From positions 1 to 59,882 of IMG/VR virus record IMGVR_UViG_3300026519_000015: a DNA stretch of 59,882 nucleotides; one strand, written 5' to 3'. Numbering within the stretch: the first letter of the stretch is position 1; each line of letters opens with the position of its first letter. Of the stretch, positions 9,732 through 17,414 are shown piece after piece. The notes beneath the pieces were generated by a model. It was not told where the DNA came from. It did no database searches and saw only the letters and a program-made list of their open reading frames with translations. The DNA is from a virus. A program made the translations under genes and the position numbers.

Positions 9732-10414
9732 CAGGACGCACCCCCTGTTGGTTGAAACGGATTATACTGCTGGGCACCCGACATAAACGCATTCCAGTAA
9801 CTATACGGATCCTGCTGAAATGCGTTGATATTATTCGGCATAGAAGTATATCCCGCGGCACTTGAAGGCTGGGGACCAGCCTGCTGGGACGCAATAGACC
9901 ACATGTCAAACAAACTCTGCAAATCCTGAGGGTTCGGATTCTGAGAACCCTGAGAACCACCAGACCCCTGAGAACCACCAGAACCCTGATTACCCGAAGA
10001 CGGCACCACACTCGGATTACCACCAGAACCCTGAGAACCCTCACCTGGACGAATCGTACCGCCGAACGCCTGCGCCGTAGGAGCAGCACCCATCGGTAAC
10101 ATCCCAAAACCCGGAAGAACACCACCACTAACACCAAAACCTAACGGGTTCTGCAGAAAATTCCCCAAATACCCAATACCACCAACCGGATACTGGGGGA
10201 TCGCTCCCGGAACATAGCGAGGACTATAATCCGGAACAGTGCCAAAACCACGGAAAAAATCCACAGAACGCCACGGGGAACTATACCACGGACTCTGAGC
10301 ATATAACCGCCACTGAGCAGCAGAATTCATCATATCCTGGTTCGGAACAGACGGTAACGAACCCGGGATCTGCTGCACATCAGTACTCTGACCACCACCA
10401 AACAAATCACCCAT
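9731..10414 (-). CDS. Gly/Ser/Gln-rich virion protein with short tandem repeats
   Basis: The product has 227 residues. It contains a low-complexity run with repeated GSGG and GSQ units at about residues 130-165 and Pro/Gly/Phe-rich segments on both sides. ATG at 10414 follows GGAAGG. The nucleotide repeats (imperfect ccagaaccctga units, 9944-10040) encode the Gly-Ser-Gln tract. It is very likely structural because it is embedded in the virion operon. The function is unknown. Confidence 0.65.
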   Translation of the reverse strand: MGDLFGGGQSTDVQQIPGSLPSVPNQDMMNSAAQWRLYAQSPWYSSPWRSVDFFRGFGTVPDYSPRYVPGAIPQYPVGGIGYLGNFLQNPLGFGVSGGVLPGFGMLPMGAAPTAQAFGGTIRPGEGSQGSGGNPSVVPSSGNQGSGGSQGSGGSQGSQNPNPQDLQSLFDMWSIASQQAGPQPSSAAGYTSMPNNINAFQQDPYSYWNAFMSGAQQYNPFQPTGGAS

Positions 10415-10416
10415 AG

Positions 10417-10980
10417 CTACAATACCTTCCCAATCCCAACATACGTCGCCTTACCCCCAAACTGCCGCTCCATAGCCTCAATATTCCCATCCACCCTAAC
10501 ATTACCATAGATCCAAACCGCAGGAAACGGCTTCGCCTCACGAGCCCAATCCTCCACATTCCTAACCAGCTCGCGACCCACAACCCACGGCACACGGGCA
10601 CGGCCACACGGCGCAGAAATCGACGGCGCCACAAACATACTGTGCACAAAGCAATGCACCAATGGCTTAGAACCCGGGGGCGACGCTAAATCCGGGGGAT
10701 TCGTCAGCATCGCAAAACAATACCCCACAGGATGACTGCGCCACCAGGCTAACCATAACCCCACATTCGGCACCATAAGGCTATGCAGGAAATAACCCCG
10801 CATCGATTCCTCAGTAACCCCCAGGACAGGACCCACACTACCACCACGAACCTTACGACGCTTACTCTCCCAACTGGCCTGCACCGCCAACAGGGACCGC
10901 ACATCTACCCAATCCTCCAGCACTACCTGCCGGACCAATACCTCACTGGGACACGAGGACTTGACCCTCAAGGCAGACAT
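10417..10980 (-). CDS. GNAT-like acetyltransferase in the virion operon
   Basis: The product has about 187 residues from ATG 10980. An in-frame ATG at 11004 and a TTG at 11013 would add up to 11 more residues, and no start has a strong Shine-Dalgarno. The N-terminus VLVRQVVLEDWVDVRSLL has the beta-helix layout of GNAT N-acetyltransferases. The mid-region VHSMFVAPS, then CGRARVPWVVGRELVRN, resembles the beta4/acetyl-CoA loop and alpha3. IYGNVRVDGNIEAMERQFGG resembles the Asn-containing C-terminal motif followed by F-G. GNAT-like proteins occur in other phage morphogenesis clusters. The substrate is unknown. Confidence 0.65.
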   Translation of the reverse strand: MSALRVKSSCPSEVLVRQVVLEDWVDVRSLLAVQASWESKRRKVRGGSVGPVLGVTEESMRGYFLHSLMVPNVGLWLAWWRSHPVGYCFAMLTNPPDLASPPGSKPLVHCFVHSMFVAPSISAPCGRARVPWVVGRELVRNVEDWAREAKPFPAVWIYGNVRVDGNIEAMERQFGGKATYVGIGKVL

Positions 10981-11353
10981 TGAGGACTGAGGCGACTCCG
11001 GCATACACCGCAATCTCAGAACCCCCTTCCAATACCTTCTGGATACAACTCAACATATACGTCGGATACGCAGCCGTCAGGGTCCGGCCCCAAATAATAT
11101 ACTTGTCAGCAGCAACCGCACCCTTAGGCGTATAACGCACCCGAACCGCTACATCACTACCAGAATCATGCCAAAACCATAAATTAGTCAACGTCCACGT
11201 CTCAAGATCCGGAACCGTGATCGCTACCGTCCACCCCAACCCTAACTCACCATCCTGATACAATACCTTATCAGCCCATATCTGAGACACAAAACGATCA
11301 CTATATGGCTGCGGTAACCCCGGGAAAAAATTGCCCGTGTTTAATCCGTCCAT
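10943..11353 (-). CDS. small beta-rich tail/hub protein, unknown
   Basis: The product has 136 residues from ATG 11353, which overlaps the stop of the hub gene (TGATG). The frame stays open 30 codons upstream, but that part lies inside the hub gene. The sequence is beta-rich with many Trp, Tyr, Thr and Val and no charged clusters, as in small tail accessory proteins. The 3' end overlaps the GNAT-like gene. The position directly after the beta-propeller hub suggests a tail or adsorption part. Confidence 0.65.
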   Translation of the reverse strand: MDGLNTGNFFPGLPQPYSDRFVSQIWADKVLYQDGELGLGWTVAITVPDLETWTLTNLWFWHDSGSDVAVRVRYTPKGAVAADKYIIWGRTLTAAYPTYMLSCIQKVLEGGSEIAVYAGVASVLNVCLEGQVLVSQ

Positions 11354-12945
11354 CAACGAGTACCACCCCTCGGTAACGTCCAGACCGCTACACCATCCAC
11401 AGGTGTGGGAGTAGTCGTCCCCACAGGCCACACTAAACCCCACTGGGCAAAACGCTCGCTAAACGTACGCTCCGATACATACGGAATCGAATCCGTAGCA
11501 GCCTGGTCAATCTCACTAAACGTCGTCGGGGTCGCGGACTCAATATCCTGAACCGTACGACCTACACGCACACGAGGCGTACACGTCCCCTCAGAACCAT
11601 GAATCGATACCTTATGAATCTCACCCTCCGACGCTAACGGCTGACGACCACCAAAAATCTCCATAAAGTCATAAACCTTAGACCAAACATACGCCTCCCA
11701 CTGGGTACCAGCATCACGCATCGGAGACGCTACGTCATACTCATACAACTTCCCATCCTCAGAACCCCAGAAAATAACAGACCCGGAACCCACGAAATAA
11801 CCATACGTGCCATGCAACACCTGCAACGTACTCACCGCAGTCGCACCCTCAGTCCACGCACCCGTGCTCAAATCCAAACACAGCAAATGACGCGCCTGCT
11901 CGGAACCATGCGCAGTAGTCGGGACCACCAACCAGTACAATGACTCATCATGATCCACTAAACCAACAGCACGATTCGCTTTCGAAAAATCCACAATACC
12001 CTGTAGGTAATCCTGCACCGGCAACCCCACAGGCTGCAACTTCCCACGAGCACCCAACATATACACATTCAGGTCAGAACCAAGGAACAACACCGTATCC
12101 TGGTATTGCCGGATCGTCTTACCTGCTATGCAACCAACACGAGTCGTGATGGGCACAAAATCGTACCAAACCGGAGAACCACGCCACTGACCAATATAAA
12201 TACTCCAGGTCTTGAACGCCATCACGAACTGACCCGAATGAAAATGTAACCCCGTTATGGGATACGTATCATGCTGCAGATCCTGGTAACTCGCAGAACC
12301 ACGCCCAATATCGCCCGTACCATTAGACCAAATATTAGAATTCAGCGTCGTACTCCACCAAACACGATACGGATACCGCTCACTACCGCCAGGCTCTATC
12401 CCGTTCGCCAAAAATACACGCGATGCAGTCGTGGCGATAAAACGCGCCTTATCCGGAGGACGTAACTCGGTATTCGGTTGCAAACTATCCACCGTCACTA
12501 ACGACGGGCCCGACGGGGTCCATTTGTGTAACTCACCATCACCCGGCAGCAATAAACCCTCATCCTTAAAAGGTAACAAAACAGGGGGAGTATCACGACT
12601 GGTCCCTAAACCCACGACTAAACTCGACCAGGCAGCACCATCCCAATACGATACCCCTAACGTCCCAGCAGTAAAATCCGAATTCCCCTTAATAGGATAC
12701 TCAACACCACCCCGATCCCGTAAGATCTCAAACAACGACAACGGATCCGTGTCTGTGTTGGTATACCGGGTCGATAACCTGAACCCCGGACGCGGTTGAA
12801 TCCTACCCTCCGTCAGGACAACATTCCACGCATCATAAAAACCCTTATCAGGAATACTCGCCGGCGGAACCTCACGGTGTATCCCATCCCACGGACCCCA
12901 TAACGGAACCGCATCCGCAGTCTTTAACGAACCCGCACGAGCCAT
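11353..12945 (-). CDS. beta-propeller tail hub / DNA-stabilisation protein (T7 gp12- or P22 gp10-like role)
   Basis: The product has 530 residues. The N-terminal segment DAWNVVLTEGRIQPRPGF is the typical opening of podovirus tail hub proteins, in which the gene order is adaptor then propeller. Repeating beta-blade signatures follow (VFLANG, YPITGLHFHSGQFVMAF, DTVLFLGSDLNVYML, SLYWLVVP). ATG at 12945 directly abuts the adaptor stop. The expected job is to plug the portal-adaptor ring and form the distal nozzle of a short tail. The family is inferred from architecture, and the podovirus assignment of the whole window leans on it. Confidence 0.8.
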   Translation of the reverse strand: MARAGSLKTADAVPLWGPWDGIHREVPPASIPDKGFYDAWNVVLTEGRIQPRPGFRLSTRYTNTDTDPLSLFEILRDRGGVEYPIKGNSDFTAGTLGVSYWDGAAWSSLVVGLGTSRDTPPVLLPFKDEGLLLPGDGELHKWTPSGPSLVTVDSLQPNTELRPPDKARFIATTASRVFLANGIEPGGSERYPYRVWWSTTLNSNIWSNGTGDIGRGSASYQDLQHDTYPITGLHFHSGQFVMAFKTWSIYIGQWRGSPVWYDFVPITTRVGCIAGKTIRQYQDTVLFLGSDLNVYMLGARGKLQPVGLPVQDYLQGIVDFSKANRAVGLVDHDESLYWLVVPTTAHGSEQARHLLCLDLSTGAWTEGATAVSTLQVLHGTYGYFVGSGSVIFWGSEDGKLYEYDVASPMRDAGTQWEAYVWSKVYDFMEIFGGRQPLASEGEIHKVSIHGSEGTCTPRVRVGRTVQDIESATPTTFSEIDQAATDSIPYVSERTFSERFAQWGLVWPVGTTTPTPVDGVAVWTLPRGGTR

Positions 12946-13874
12946 CAGTACCCCGAAGGCCCAAAATAATGCGAATCACCCGGTAAACGACGATACGTGC
13001 CATCACGACCAACAGCATCAGACGAACTCTGGTAAAACCCAATCTCCTCCGTATCCTGCTGCTCACGCTTGATAGTATCGAACTTCATCTTACCCACAAG
13101 ACCCGCATTCGCTATATCACTCCGAATATGCCCCCGATCAGTATCACCAAACAACTCACGCATATAATACTGCACCATCTTGACCTCATGAAAAAACTCC
13201 GCATACTCCAGACCCGCAAGACAATGCATCACACGAGGATAATACTGCAACATCAGATTCGTATAACTACCACCAGAACTGAACCACGGAGGATACGCAA
13301 GTTGGAAACTCACACACATCAAATACACATCATCCGGAATCGGAACCAAACGCAAATACGTAACACCATCTACCGTATGGGGCCAGATCCGCACCGGCTT
13401 CCCAGACGCGGACTCACGCGATAACACCGTCGTGGCAAAATACTGCTCAGAACCCGGGACCTCAAGGTTCGACTGGAACGCACCCTCTAGACTATAACGA
13501 CTCGCAAAATTAATACGACTCGCCTCAGTCGCTACCCACGAACGCGAACCCGGCACCGTACCAGGATCCGCTACATCACTCGTGTATAACTTATAATACT
13601 CCTTATCAGCCTCCGTCAGGAACCAACCCTCATCCAAAAACCGACCCACCACAATAGCCGCTACCGCAGTCGCGGAATCCGCATACGGAAACTGACTTGG
13701 TACATAAAAACCCGGATGCTTCTTCAGAAACCAATAATCAAAATCAGAACAGATCTCACGCATCCGATCACGCAGTAAATCCGCTATGTAACCCTCAAGT
13801 GTGGCCGAAGTCTTCCCAAACTTCGCCTTAACACGCTCCGTTACATAACTCAATAAACGCGTCGGAGACGACAC
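12945..13874 (-). CDS. head-tail adaptor (T7 gp11 / P22 gp4-like role)
   Basis: The product has 309 residues. The N-terminal half is helical (VTERVKAKFGKTSATLEGYIADLLRDRM with SDFDYWFLKKHPGFY), a pattern common in podoviral adaptor proteins. A mixed beta domain and a C-terminal helix carrying a mobile-looking tail follow. It sits immediately before the beta-propeller gene, which starts on the base where this gene ends. By context it joins the portal to the hub. The sequence motif evidence is moderate and the gene-order evidence is good. Confidence 0.7.
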   Translation of the reverse strand: MSSPTRLLSYVTERVKAKFGKTSATLEGYIADLLRDRMREICSDFDYWFLKKHPGFYVPSQFPYADSATAVAAIVVGRFLDEGWFLTEADKEYYKLYTSDVADPGTVPGSRSWVATEASRINFASRYSLEGAFQSNLEVPGSEQYFATTVLSRESASGKPVRIWPHTVDGVTYLRLVPIPDDVYLMCVSFQLAYPPWFSSGGSYTNLMLQYYPRVMHCLAGLEYAEFFHEVKMVQYYMRELFGDTDRGHIRSDIANAGLVGKMKFDTIKREQQDTEEIGFYQSSSDAVGRDGTYRRLPGDSHYFGPSGY

Positions 13875-13877
13875 AAC

Positions 13878-14504
13878 CTACTTCGCCTTCCGATTACTAG
13901 GAGCCGGGACCTTAAACCCTACCTGACCACGCTGCTTCACCGATAACTGAGGATTCGAATCCATAGGACGCCCATCAACACCCACATACGACGCACTAAA
14001 CTCCGAAACCGCCTCCTGCAATAACTCCTCCTCAGTAGGCATCCGGACCACAGAACGCTCCGATACCTCCGGTTCACTCTCTAGCGCCGCTAACGAACCA
14101 AATGGGTCACTAGGATCAATTAACTTTTTTAACTCCTCACCATCACCACCAGCACCAGGCGTCCAGACTAACTCTGGCTGCCTAGCGCCACACTCGGAAC
14201 AAAACTTGGAACTCACCGGTAACGACGGAAAACTACACTCCACACACTCACGATACTCACGCTTCTTCTGGTGAGGCTTCAACATCTGGATCATCGTGGG
14301 ACACACAGTATAGTTATTCGCACGCAACCACTTCACATCATGACGTAAACGGCGACCACGACCATCATACAGGGTCTGGTTATACACAATCACCGCACTA
14401 CAACCCTGCTCCTGAAAACGCGCATGCCCCGGAGGTAACCGGTCCTTATCCAATACCTGCGGAGCACCGTCACTCACCTTGACATCCGTAAACCTGATCC
14501 CCAT
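13878..14504 (-). CDS. zinc-ribbon protein of the virion operon
   Basis: The product has 208 residues and contains a four-Cys zinc ribbon, CVEC then CSECG about 18 residues later (roughly residues 87-111). The first part is beta-rich (CSAVIVYNQTLYDGRG) and the C-terminal half is acidic and low in order. The gene follows the capsid gene pair across a strong hairpin and ends 3 bases before the adaptor gene. The function is unknown. It may be a minor head or assembly protein. Confidence 0.65.
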   Translation of the reverse strand: MGIRFTDVKVSDGAPQVLDKDRLPPGHARFQEQGCSAVIVYNQTLYDGRGRRLRHDVKWLRANNYTVCPTMIQMLKPHQKKREYRECVECSFPSLPVSSKFCSECGARQPELVWTPGAGGDGEELKKLIDPSDPFGSLAALESEPEVSERSVVRMPTEEELLQEAVSEFSASYVGVDGRPMDSNPQLSVKQRGQVGFKVPAPSNRKAK

Positions 14505-14526
14505 ACATTACTCCAAACCTAAATAC

Positions 14527-14552
14527 CCCAGGGGGGGCAAAAGCCCCCCGGG
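14527..14552 (-). terminator. GC-rich stem-loop after the capsid genes
   Basis: On the minus strand CCCGGGGGGC, a 4-base loop TTTT and GCCCCCCCTGGG form a stem of about 9-10 bp. No long U run follows, so it may be a partial terminator or an mRNA-stabilising 3' end for the capsid transcripts. Confidence 0.5.
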
Positions 14553-14561
14553 ATATCAACA

Positions 14562-15044
14562 TTATTGACCCGCCAGGATCCTGACTATGATGTAAGGCCA
14601 CACAGTCTGGTCGCCAACACCAGCACCCTGCGTCCCTACCTTCAACTCAATCAGTTGTGCAGAACTCGCCTCCGGATAACTCGGCTCCGCAGACAAATTG
14701 TCCGTCGTACTGTTCAGCTCAGTCTCCACTACGTCATTGATAGTATGAGACGCCACAGACGTGACGGTAAAATCATTACCATTCGCATCCTCTACGTCTA
14801 CACCACCAATCTCCATCACCATCGTCCCGTCAGTCGTCTGGGCTCCACCACCAGCGGCATAATGAAAACCCATCGCCAATACCTGCACCTTGCCCCAACC
14901 CGCAGGTATCCAGAACTTCGCAAGACTCGTGTTCGCAGCCGCAGCCAGATCTACCGCCGCAACCTTGTCAGCCGGCAACAACATCTGCGGAGCCTGGTAA
15001 CGCTCATATGAATGCCCACGAGAGGCAGTACTTACTAAAGGCAT
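14562..15044 (-). CDS. probable head decoration protein
   Basis: The product has 160 residues, is Ala/Gly/Val/Thr-rich and has a beta-sandwich-like composition (KVQVLAMGFHYAAGGGAQT, TMVMEIGGVDVED, VWPYIIVRILAG). It has few positive charges. It lies 22 bases downstream of the major capsid gene and shares the region bounded by hairpins at 16038-16058 and 14527-14552. Small beta-rich proteins paired with a capsid gene are usually decoration or cement proteins. The family is not identified. Confidence 0.6.
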   Translation of the reverse strand: MPLVSTASRGHSYERYQAPQMLLPADKVAAVDLAAAANTSLAKFWIPAGWGKVQVLAMGFHYAAGGGAQTTDGTMVMEIGGVDVEDANGNDFTVTSVASHTINDVVETELNSTTDNLSAEPSYPEASSAQLIELKVGTQGAGVGDQTVWPYIIVRILAGQ

Positions 15045-15066
15045 CTTATCCTAACTCTCCCCTTCC

Positions 15067-15999
15067 CTACAGCGAATGAACCCGAATCATTCGAGCCTCA
15101 TTCTCCGTAGAATAATCCCACGTCTTGGCCCAATTGCCATACCAGACCCACCGGAGACCACGATCACGACTGTAATCAGCACCCGCCTTGGCCTGGATCT
15201 CCTCCGGATACACAACAATCTCCAACACCGCATCCTCAGCAATATAGATCGCCTCGCCTAAGCCATTGCCAAGATCATTGTCCATCACATTCGTGTCCGT
15301 CAGAAAACGGCCCTTATAAAAATGACCAACCTCACCACGCCAAACACGCTCCGCAGCATTATAAACTACCGGACGCTCCCAGGCACCATCCTCATGGAAA
15401 CTACGCAAAAACGCAGTCGTACCTACCGCAATATAACCATCGTCTGAATAATAGGGCATGTTATAAGTACCCTCCATCAGATCAATCACATTACGATGAT
15501 CCCAAACCGTGAAGGGACGCGTGCCCGCCGCTAACGCAGTACCCGCAGTGCCTAACGTATAACTCGGATTCGTTAACGAACCCGTCGGGGTATACACCAA
15601 ATCAGACGTCTGGAAAATCTTCCCACACATCTTGTCCAACGTGCGCGCCATCGAATTCGTCAACGCTATCACTATCTGGTTGTAAATATCCAGCTTGGCT
15701 AAAATATCCAAACGCCAGGAGTAATCAATCCCTAACGTCACCTCTAACGCCGTCACACTAGACTTGTAAAACGTCAGGTTACCAGTGGGGACCGTCTCGG
15801 TCTCACTAACAACACGACCATCCTCAGTATCACCAACCTTCGTATACTGCAACACATCACCACGATGCATCCCAAATGACTCCTGCGGATTCACAAGATT
15901 ACGGAAAACCTGCTTCGTCTGCGCCACAACTCGGATCTTCTCCGATAACTCCGGACTCGTCAGGTAACCTCCGCGAGAGTCAACTTCCCAAACAAGCAT
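15067..15999 (-). CDS. major capsid protein, N4-gp56-like
   Basis: The product has 310 residues. The C-terminal segment (GRFLTDTN, EAIYIAEDAVLEIVVYPEEIQAKAGADYSRDRGLRW and the final WKT/WYGNWAKTW region) has the pattern of the N4-gp56 family of HK97-fold capsid proteins, where a capsid ends with a strand describing charge-balanced residues and a Trp-rich turn. ATG at 15999 has a strong AAGAGGAGGTAACC ribosome binding site, the best in the head operon, as expected for the most abundant protein. It is flanked by the scaffold candidate and the decoration candidate. Confidence 0.8.
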   Translation of the reverse strand: MLVWEVDSRGGYLTSPELSEKIRVVAQTKQVFRNLVNPQESFGMHRGDVLQYTKVGDTEDGRVVSETETVPTGNLTFYKSSVTALEVTLGIDYSWRLDILAKLDIYNQIVIALTNSMARTLDKMCGKIFQTSDLVYTPTGSLTNPSYTLGTAGTALAAGTRPFTVWDHRNVIDLMEGTYNMPYYSDDGYIAVGTTAFLRSFHEDGAWERPVVYNAAERVWRGEVGHFYKGRFLTDTNVMDNDLGNGLGEAIYIAEDAVLEIVVYPEEIQAKAGADYSRDRGLRWVWYGNWAKTWDYSTENEARMIRVHSL

Positions 16000-16037
16000 T
16001 GTCTGGTTACCTCCTCTTGCATTTACTACTCCGACCC

Positions 16038-16058
16038 AAAAACCCGATCAGGGTCGGG
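16038..16058 (-). terminator. short hairpin with U run upstream of the capsid gene
   Basis: On the minus strand CCCGA, loop CCCTGA, TCGGG is followed by TTTTT, giving a 5-bp stem and U tract. It lies in the 92-base leader between the scaffold candidate and the capsid gene. It may attenuate upstream transcription or shape the capsid mRNA leader. Confidence 0.4.
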
Positions 16059-16091
16059 CAACAGGCGCGGGGGCCACAGCCGGAAACAACA

Positions 16092-16730
16092 CTACTTCAT
16101 CGCATCAGGATAAGACTTCAATAACGGCTCACCACGCAAACCCCCACTCTTACGATACATTAAATCCTTCTTGCGAGCACGCATCCACTTGTCACGATCC
16201 CCCTCACGACGCTCCTCACTATAAAAACCAACACCAGAACCCATACCACGCTCGTCAGGACGCAATAAACCCGGGTCTAATCCACCATCTACACCAACAC
16301 CACGATTCGGCGACGGAAACGGATTGGAACTCGAAACCGCAGGAGGCTCCATACCCATATTGCGTAACTGCTGCACATGCTCTACAGCTAAATTATACGC
16401 AGACTCTATCCCTAAACCAGAACGCACAGACGCAGCAAAATGCTGCTCCGCTACACGCTTCCACGGCACTAACTCCGCGTTCTTCACAAACTCACGCTCT
16501 AACTCCACTAGACGCTCACGAGTCTTACCCCATAACTCCTGCTGACGACGCTGCTCCAACAACATCGCAGCACGAACACGAGACTGGATCTCATCAGCAT
16601 CACCAACACCCGCATCAACACCACCCGATACCTCACTCGGCTCACCACCAGAATCCTTCACAACACCCTCAGACTCCGGACGACCTGTCGGCTGATTCCA
16701 AAAATCAGGATCCTCCCACGGCTCTCCCAT
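16092..16730 (-). CDS. putative scaffold protein
   Basis: The product has 212 residues, highly charged and largely helical, with an acidic N-terminal part (GEPSEVSGGVDAGVGDAD), a central Arg/Glu-rich coiled-coil-like stretch (EQRRQQELWGKTRERLVELE) and a basic C-terminus (KWMRARKKDLMYRKSGG). Position just before the major capsid gene, charge pattern and lack of fixed motifs fit a phage scaffolding protein, whose basic C-terminal end binds the coat. The assignment is contextual. Confidence 0.6.
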   Translation of the reverse strand: MGEPWEDPDFWNQPTGRPESEGVVKDSGGEPSEVSGGVDAGVGDADEIQSRVRAAMLLEQRRQQELWGKTRERLVELEREFVKNAELVPWKRVAEQHFAASVRSGLGIESAYNLAVEHVQQLRNMGMEPPAVSSSNPFPSPNRGVGVDGGLDPGLLRPDERGMGSGVGFYSEERREGDRDKWMRARKKDLMYRKSGGLRGEPLLKSYPDAMK

Positions 16731-16732
16731 CC

Positions 16733-16978
16733 TTAACTACCCTCCAATATCCTCACGAGTTCACGACGAAAATCTCGAATCACCAACACCTTCGCCTGAC
16801 ATAAACGGCGAGACTCATCATCACTACATAACGGTAACTCACGCTCCGCTACATCTAACAACATACCCCCGAGAACCCGGGATAAATGATTGACGCTCAC
16901 TACAGACGCAACCTCGCGTAAACCAGCCTCTACACCCAAAGCCTCAATATCTATCCCAGGACCCGGAGGAAACATCAC
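16733..16978 (-). CDS. small head-operon protein, 81 aa
   Basis: The product has 81 residues, helical, with SVNHLSRVLGGMLLDVAE and RRLCQAKVLVIRDFRRELVRILEG. It ends 2 bases before the scaffold candidate start. I see no known motif. The composition suggests a small alpha-helical bundle. Confidence 0.6.
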   Translation of the reverse strand: MMFPPGPGIDIEALGVEAGLREVASVVSVNHLSRVLGGMLLDVAERELPLCSDDESRRLCQAKVLVIRDFRRELVRILEGS

Positions 16979-16983
16979 TACAC

Positions 16984-17139
16984 CTACACCATCTTCGGAA
17001 TCGACTTCTGCTTCGCAGCAGCAGCCTTGTCACCAGCCTTCTCCACAGATAAACGACACGCCTTTACCTGCACCGCTACAGTATTCCGCTGCTTCACTAC
17101 AGCACCCTTCGGCCTGTGTGCACCACTATCTGACTGCAT
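16984..17139 (-). CDS. small basic protein, 51 aa
   Basis: The start chosen is ATG 17139, 9 bases after AGGAGG. An ATG at 17145 lies too close to that site. The product begins MQSDSGAHRPKGAVVKQRNT and ends KAAAAKQKSIPKMV. It is rich in Lys, Ala and Val with no recognisable family. It is the only frame in the 200-base interval between two operon genes and has its own ribosome binding site. Confidence 0.55.
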   Translation of the reverse strand: MQSDSGAHRPKGAVVKQRNTVAVQVKACRLSVEKAGDKAAAAKQKSIPKMV

Positions 17140-17180
17140 AACCATATCCCTCCTATTCCGTAAATCCTAAGCCCATACCT

Positions 17181-17396
17181 CTAGTCAAACTTAACCGGAG
17201 GACCAGGACGCTCAAAACGCTTCACTACACTATAACCCACACGCTCTACCTCACTCATGCCAGGCGCATCACGTAAACGCACCACTACCTCACGCTCTAC
17301 ATAACGCCCAGCAGGAACACTAAAACCACCATGACGCTCGTTGCCACGCATACAATCACCTACACCATACACTACACGATCCTCTAGAATCTCCAC
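17181..17396 (-). CDS. small protein, 71 aa, downstream of portal
   Basis: The product begins MEILEDRVVYGVGDC and contains GGFSVPAGRYVEREVVVRL, an arrangement of beta strands, with a basic C-terminus (VVKRFERPGPPVKF). It lies 18 bases after the portal gene. It could be a small head accessory protein. No family is recognised. Confidence 0.55.
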   Translation of the reverse strand: MEILEDRVVYGVGDCMRGNERHGGFSVPAGRYVEREVVVRLRDAPGMSEVERVGYSVVKRFERPGPPVKFD

Positions 17397-17414
17397 CCTA
17401 ACCTCCTTACCACT

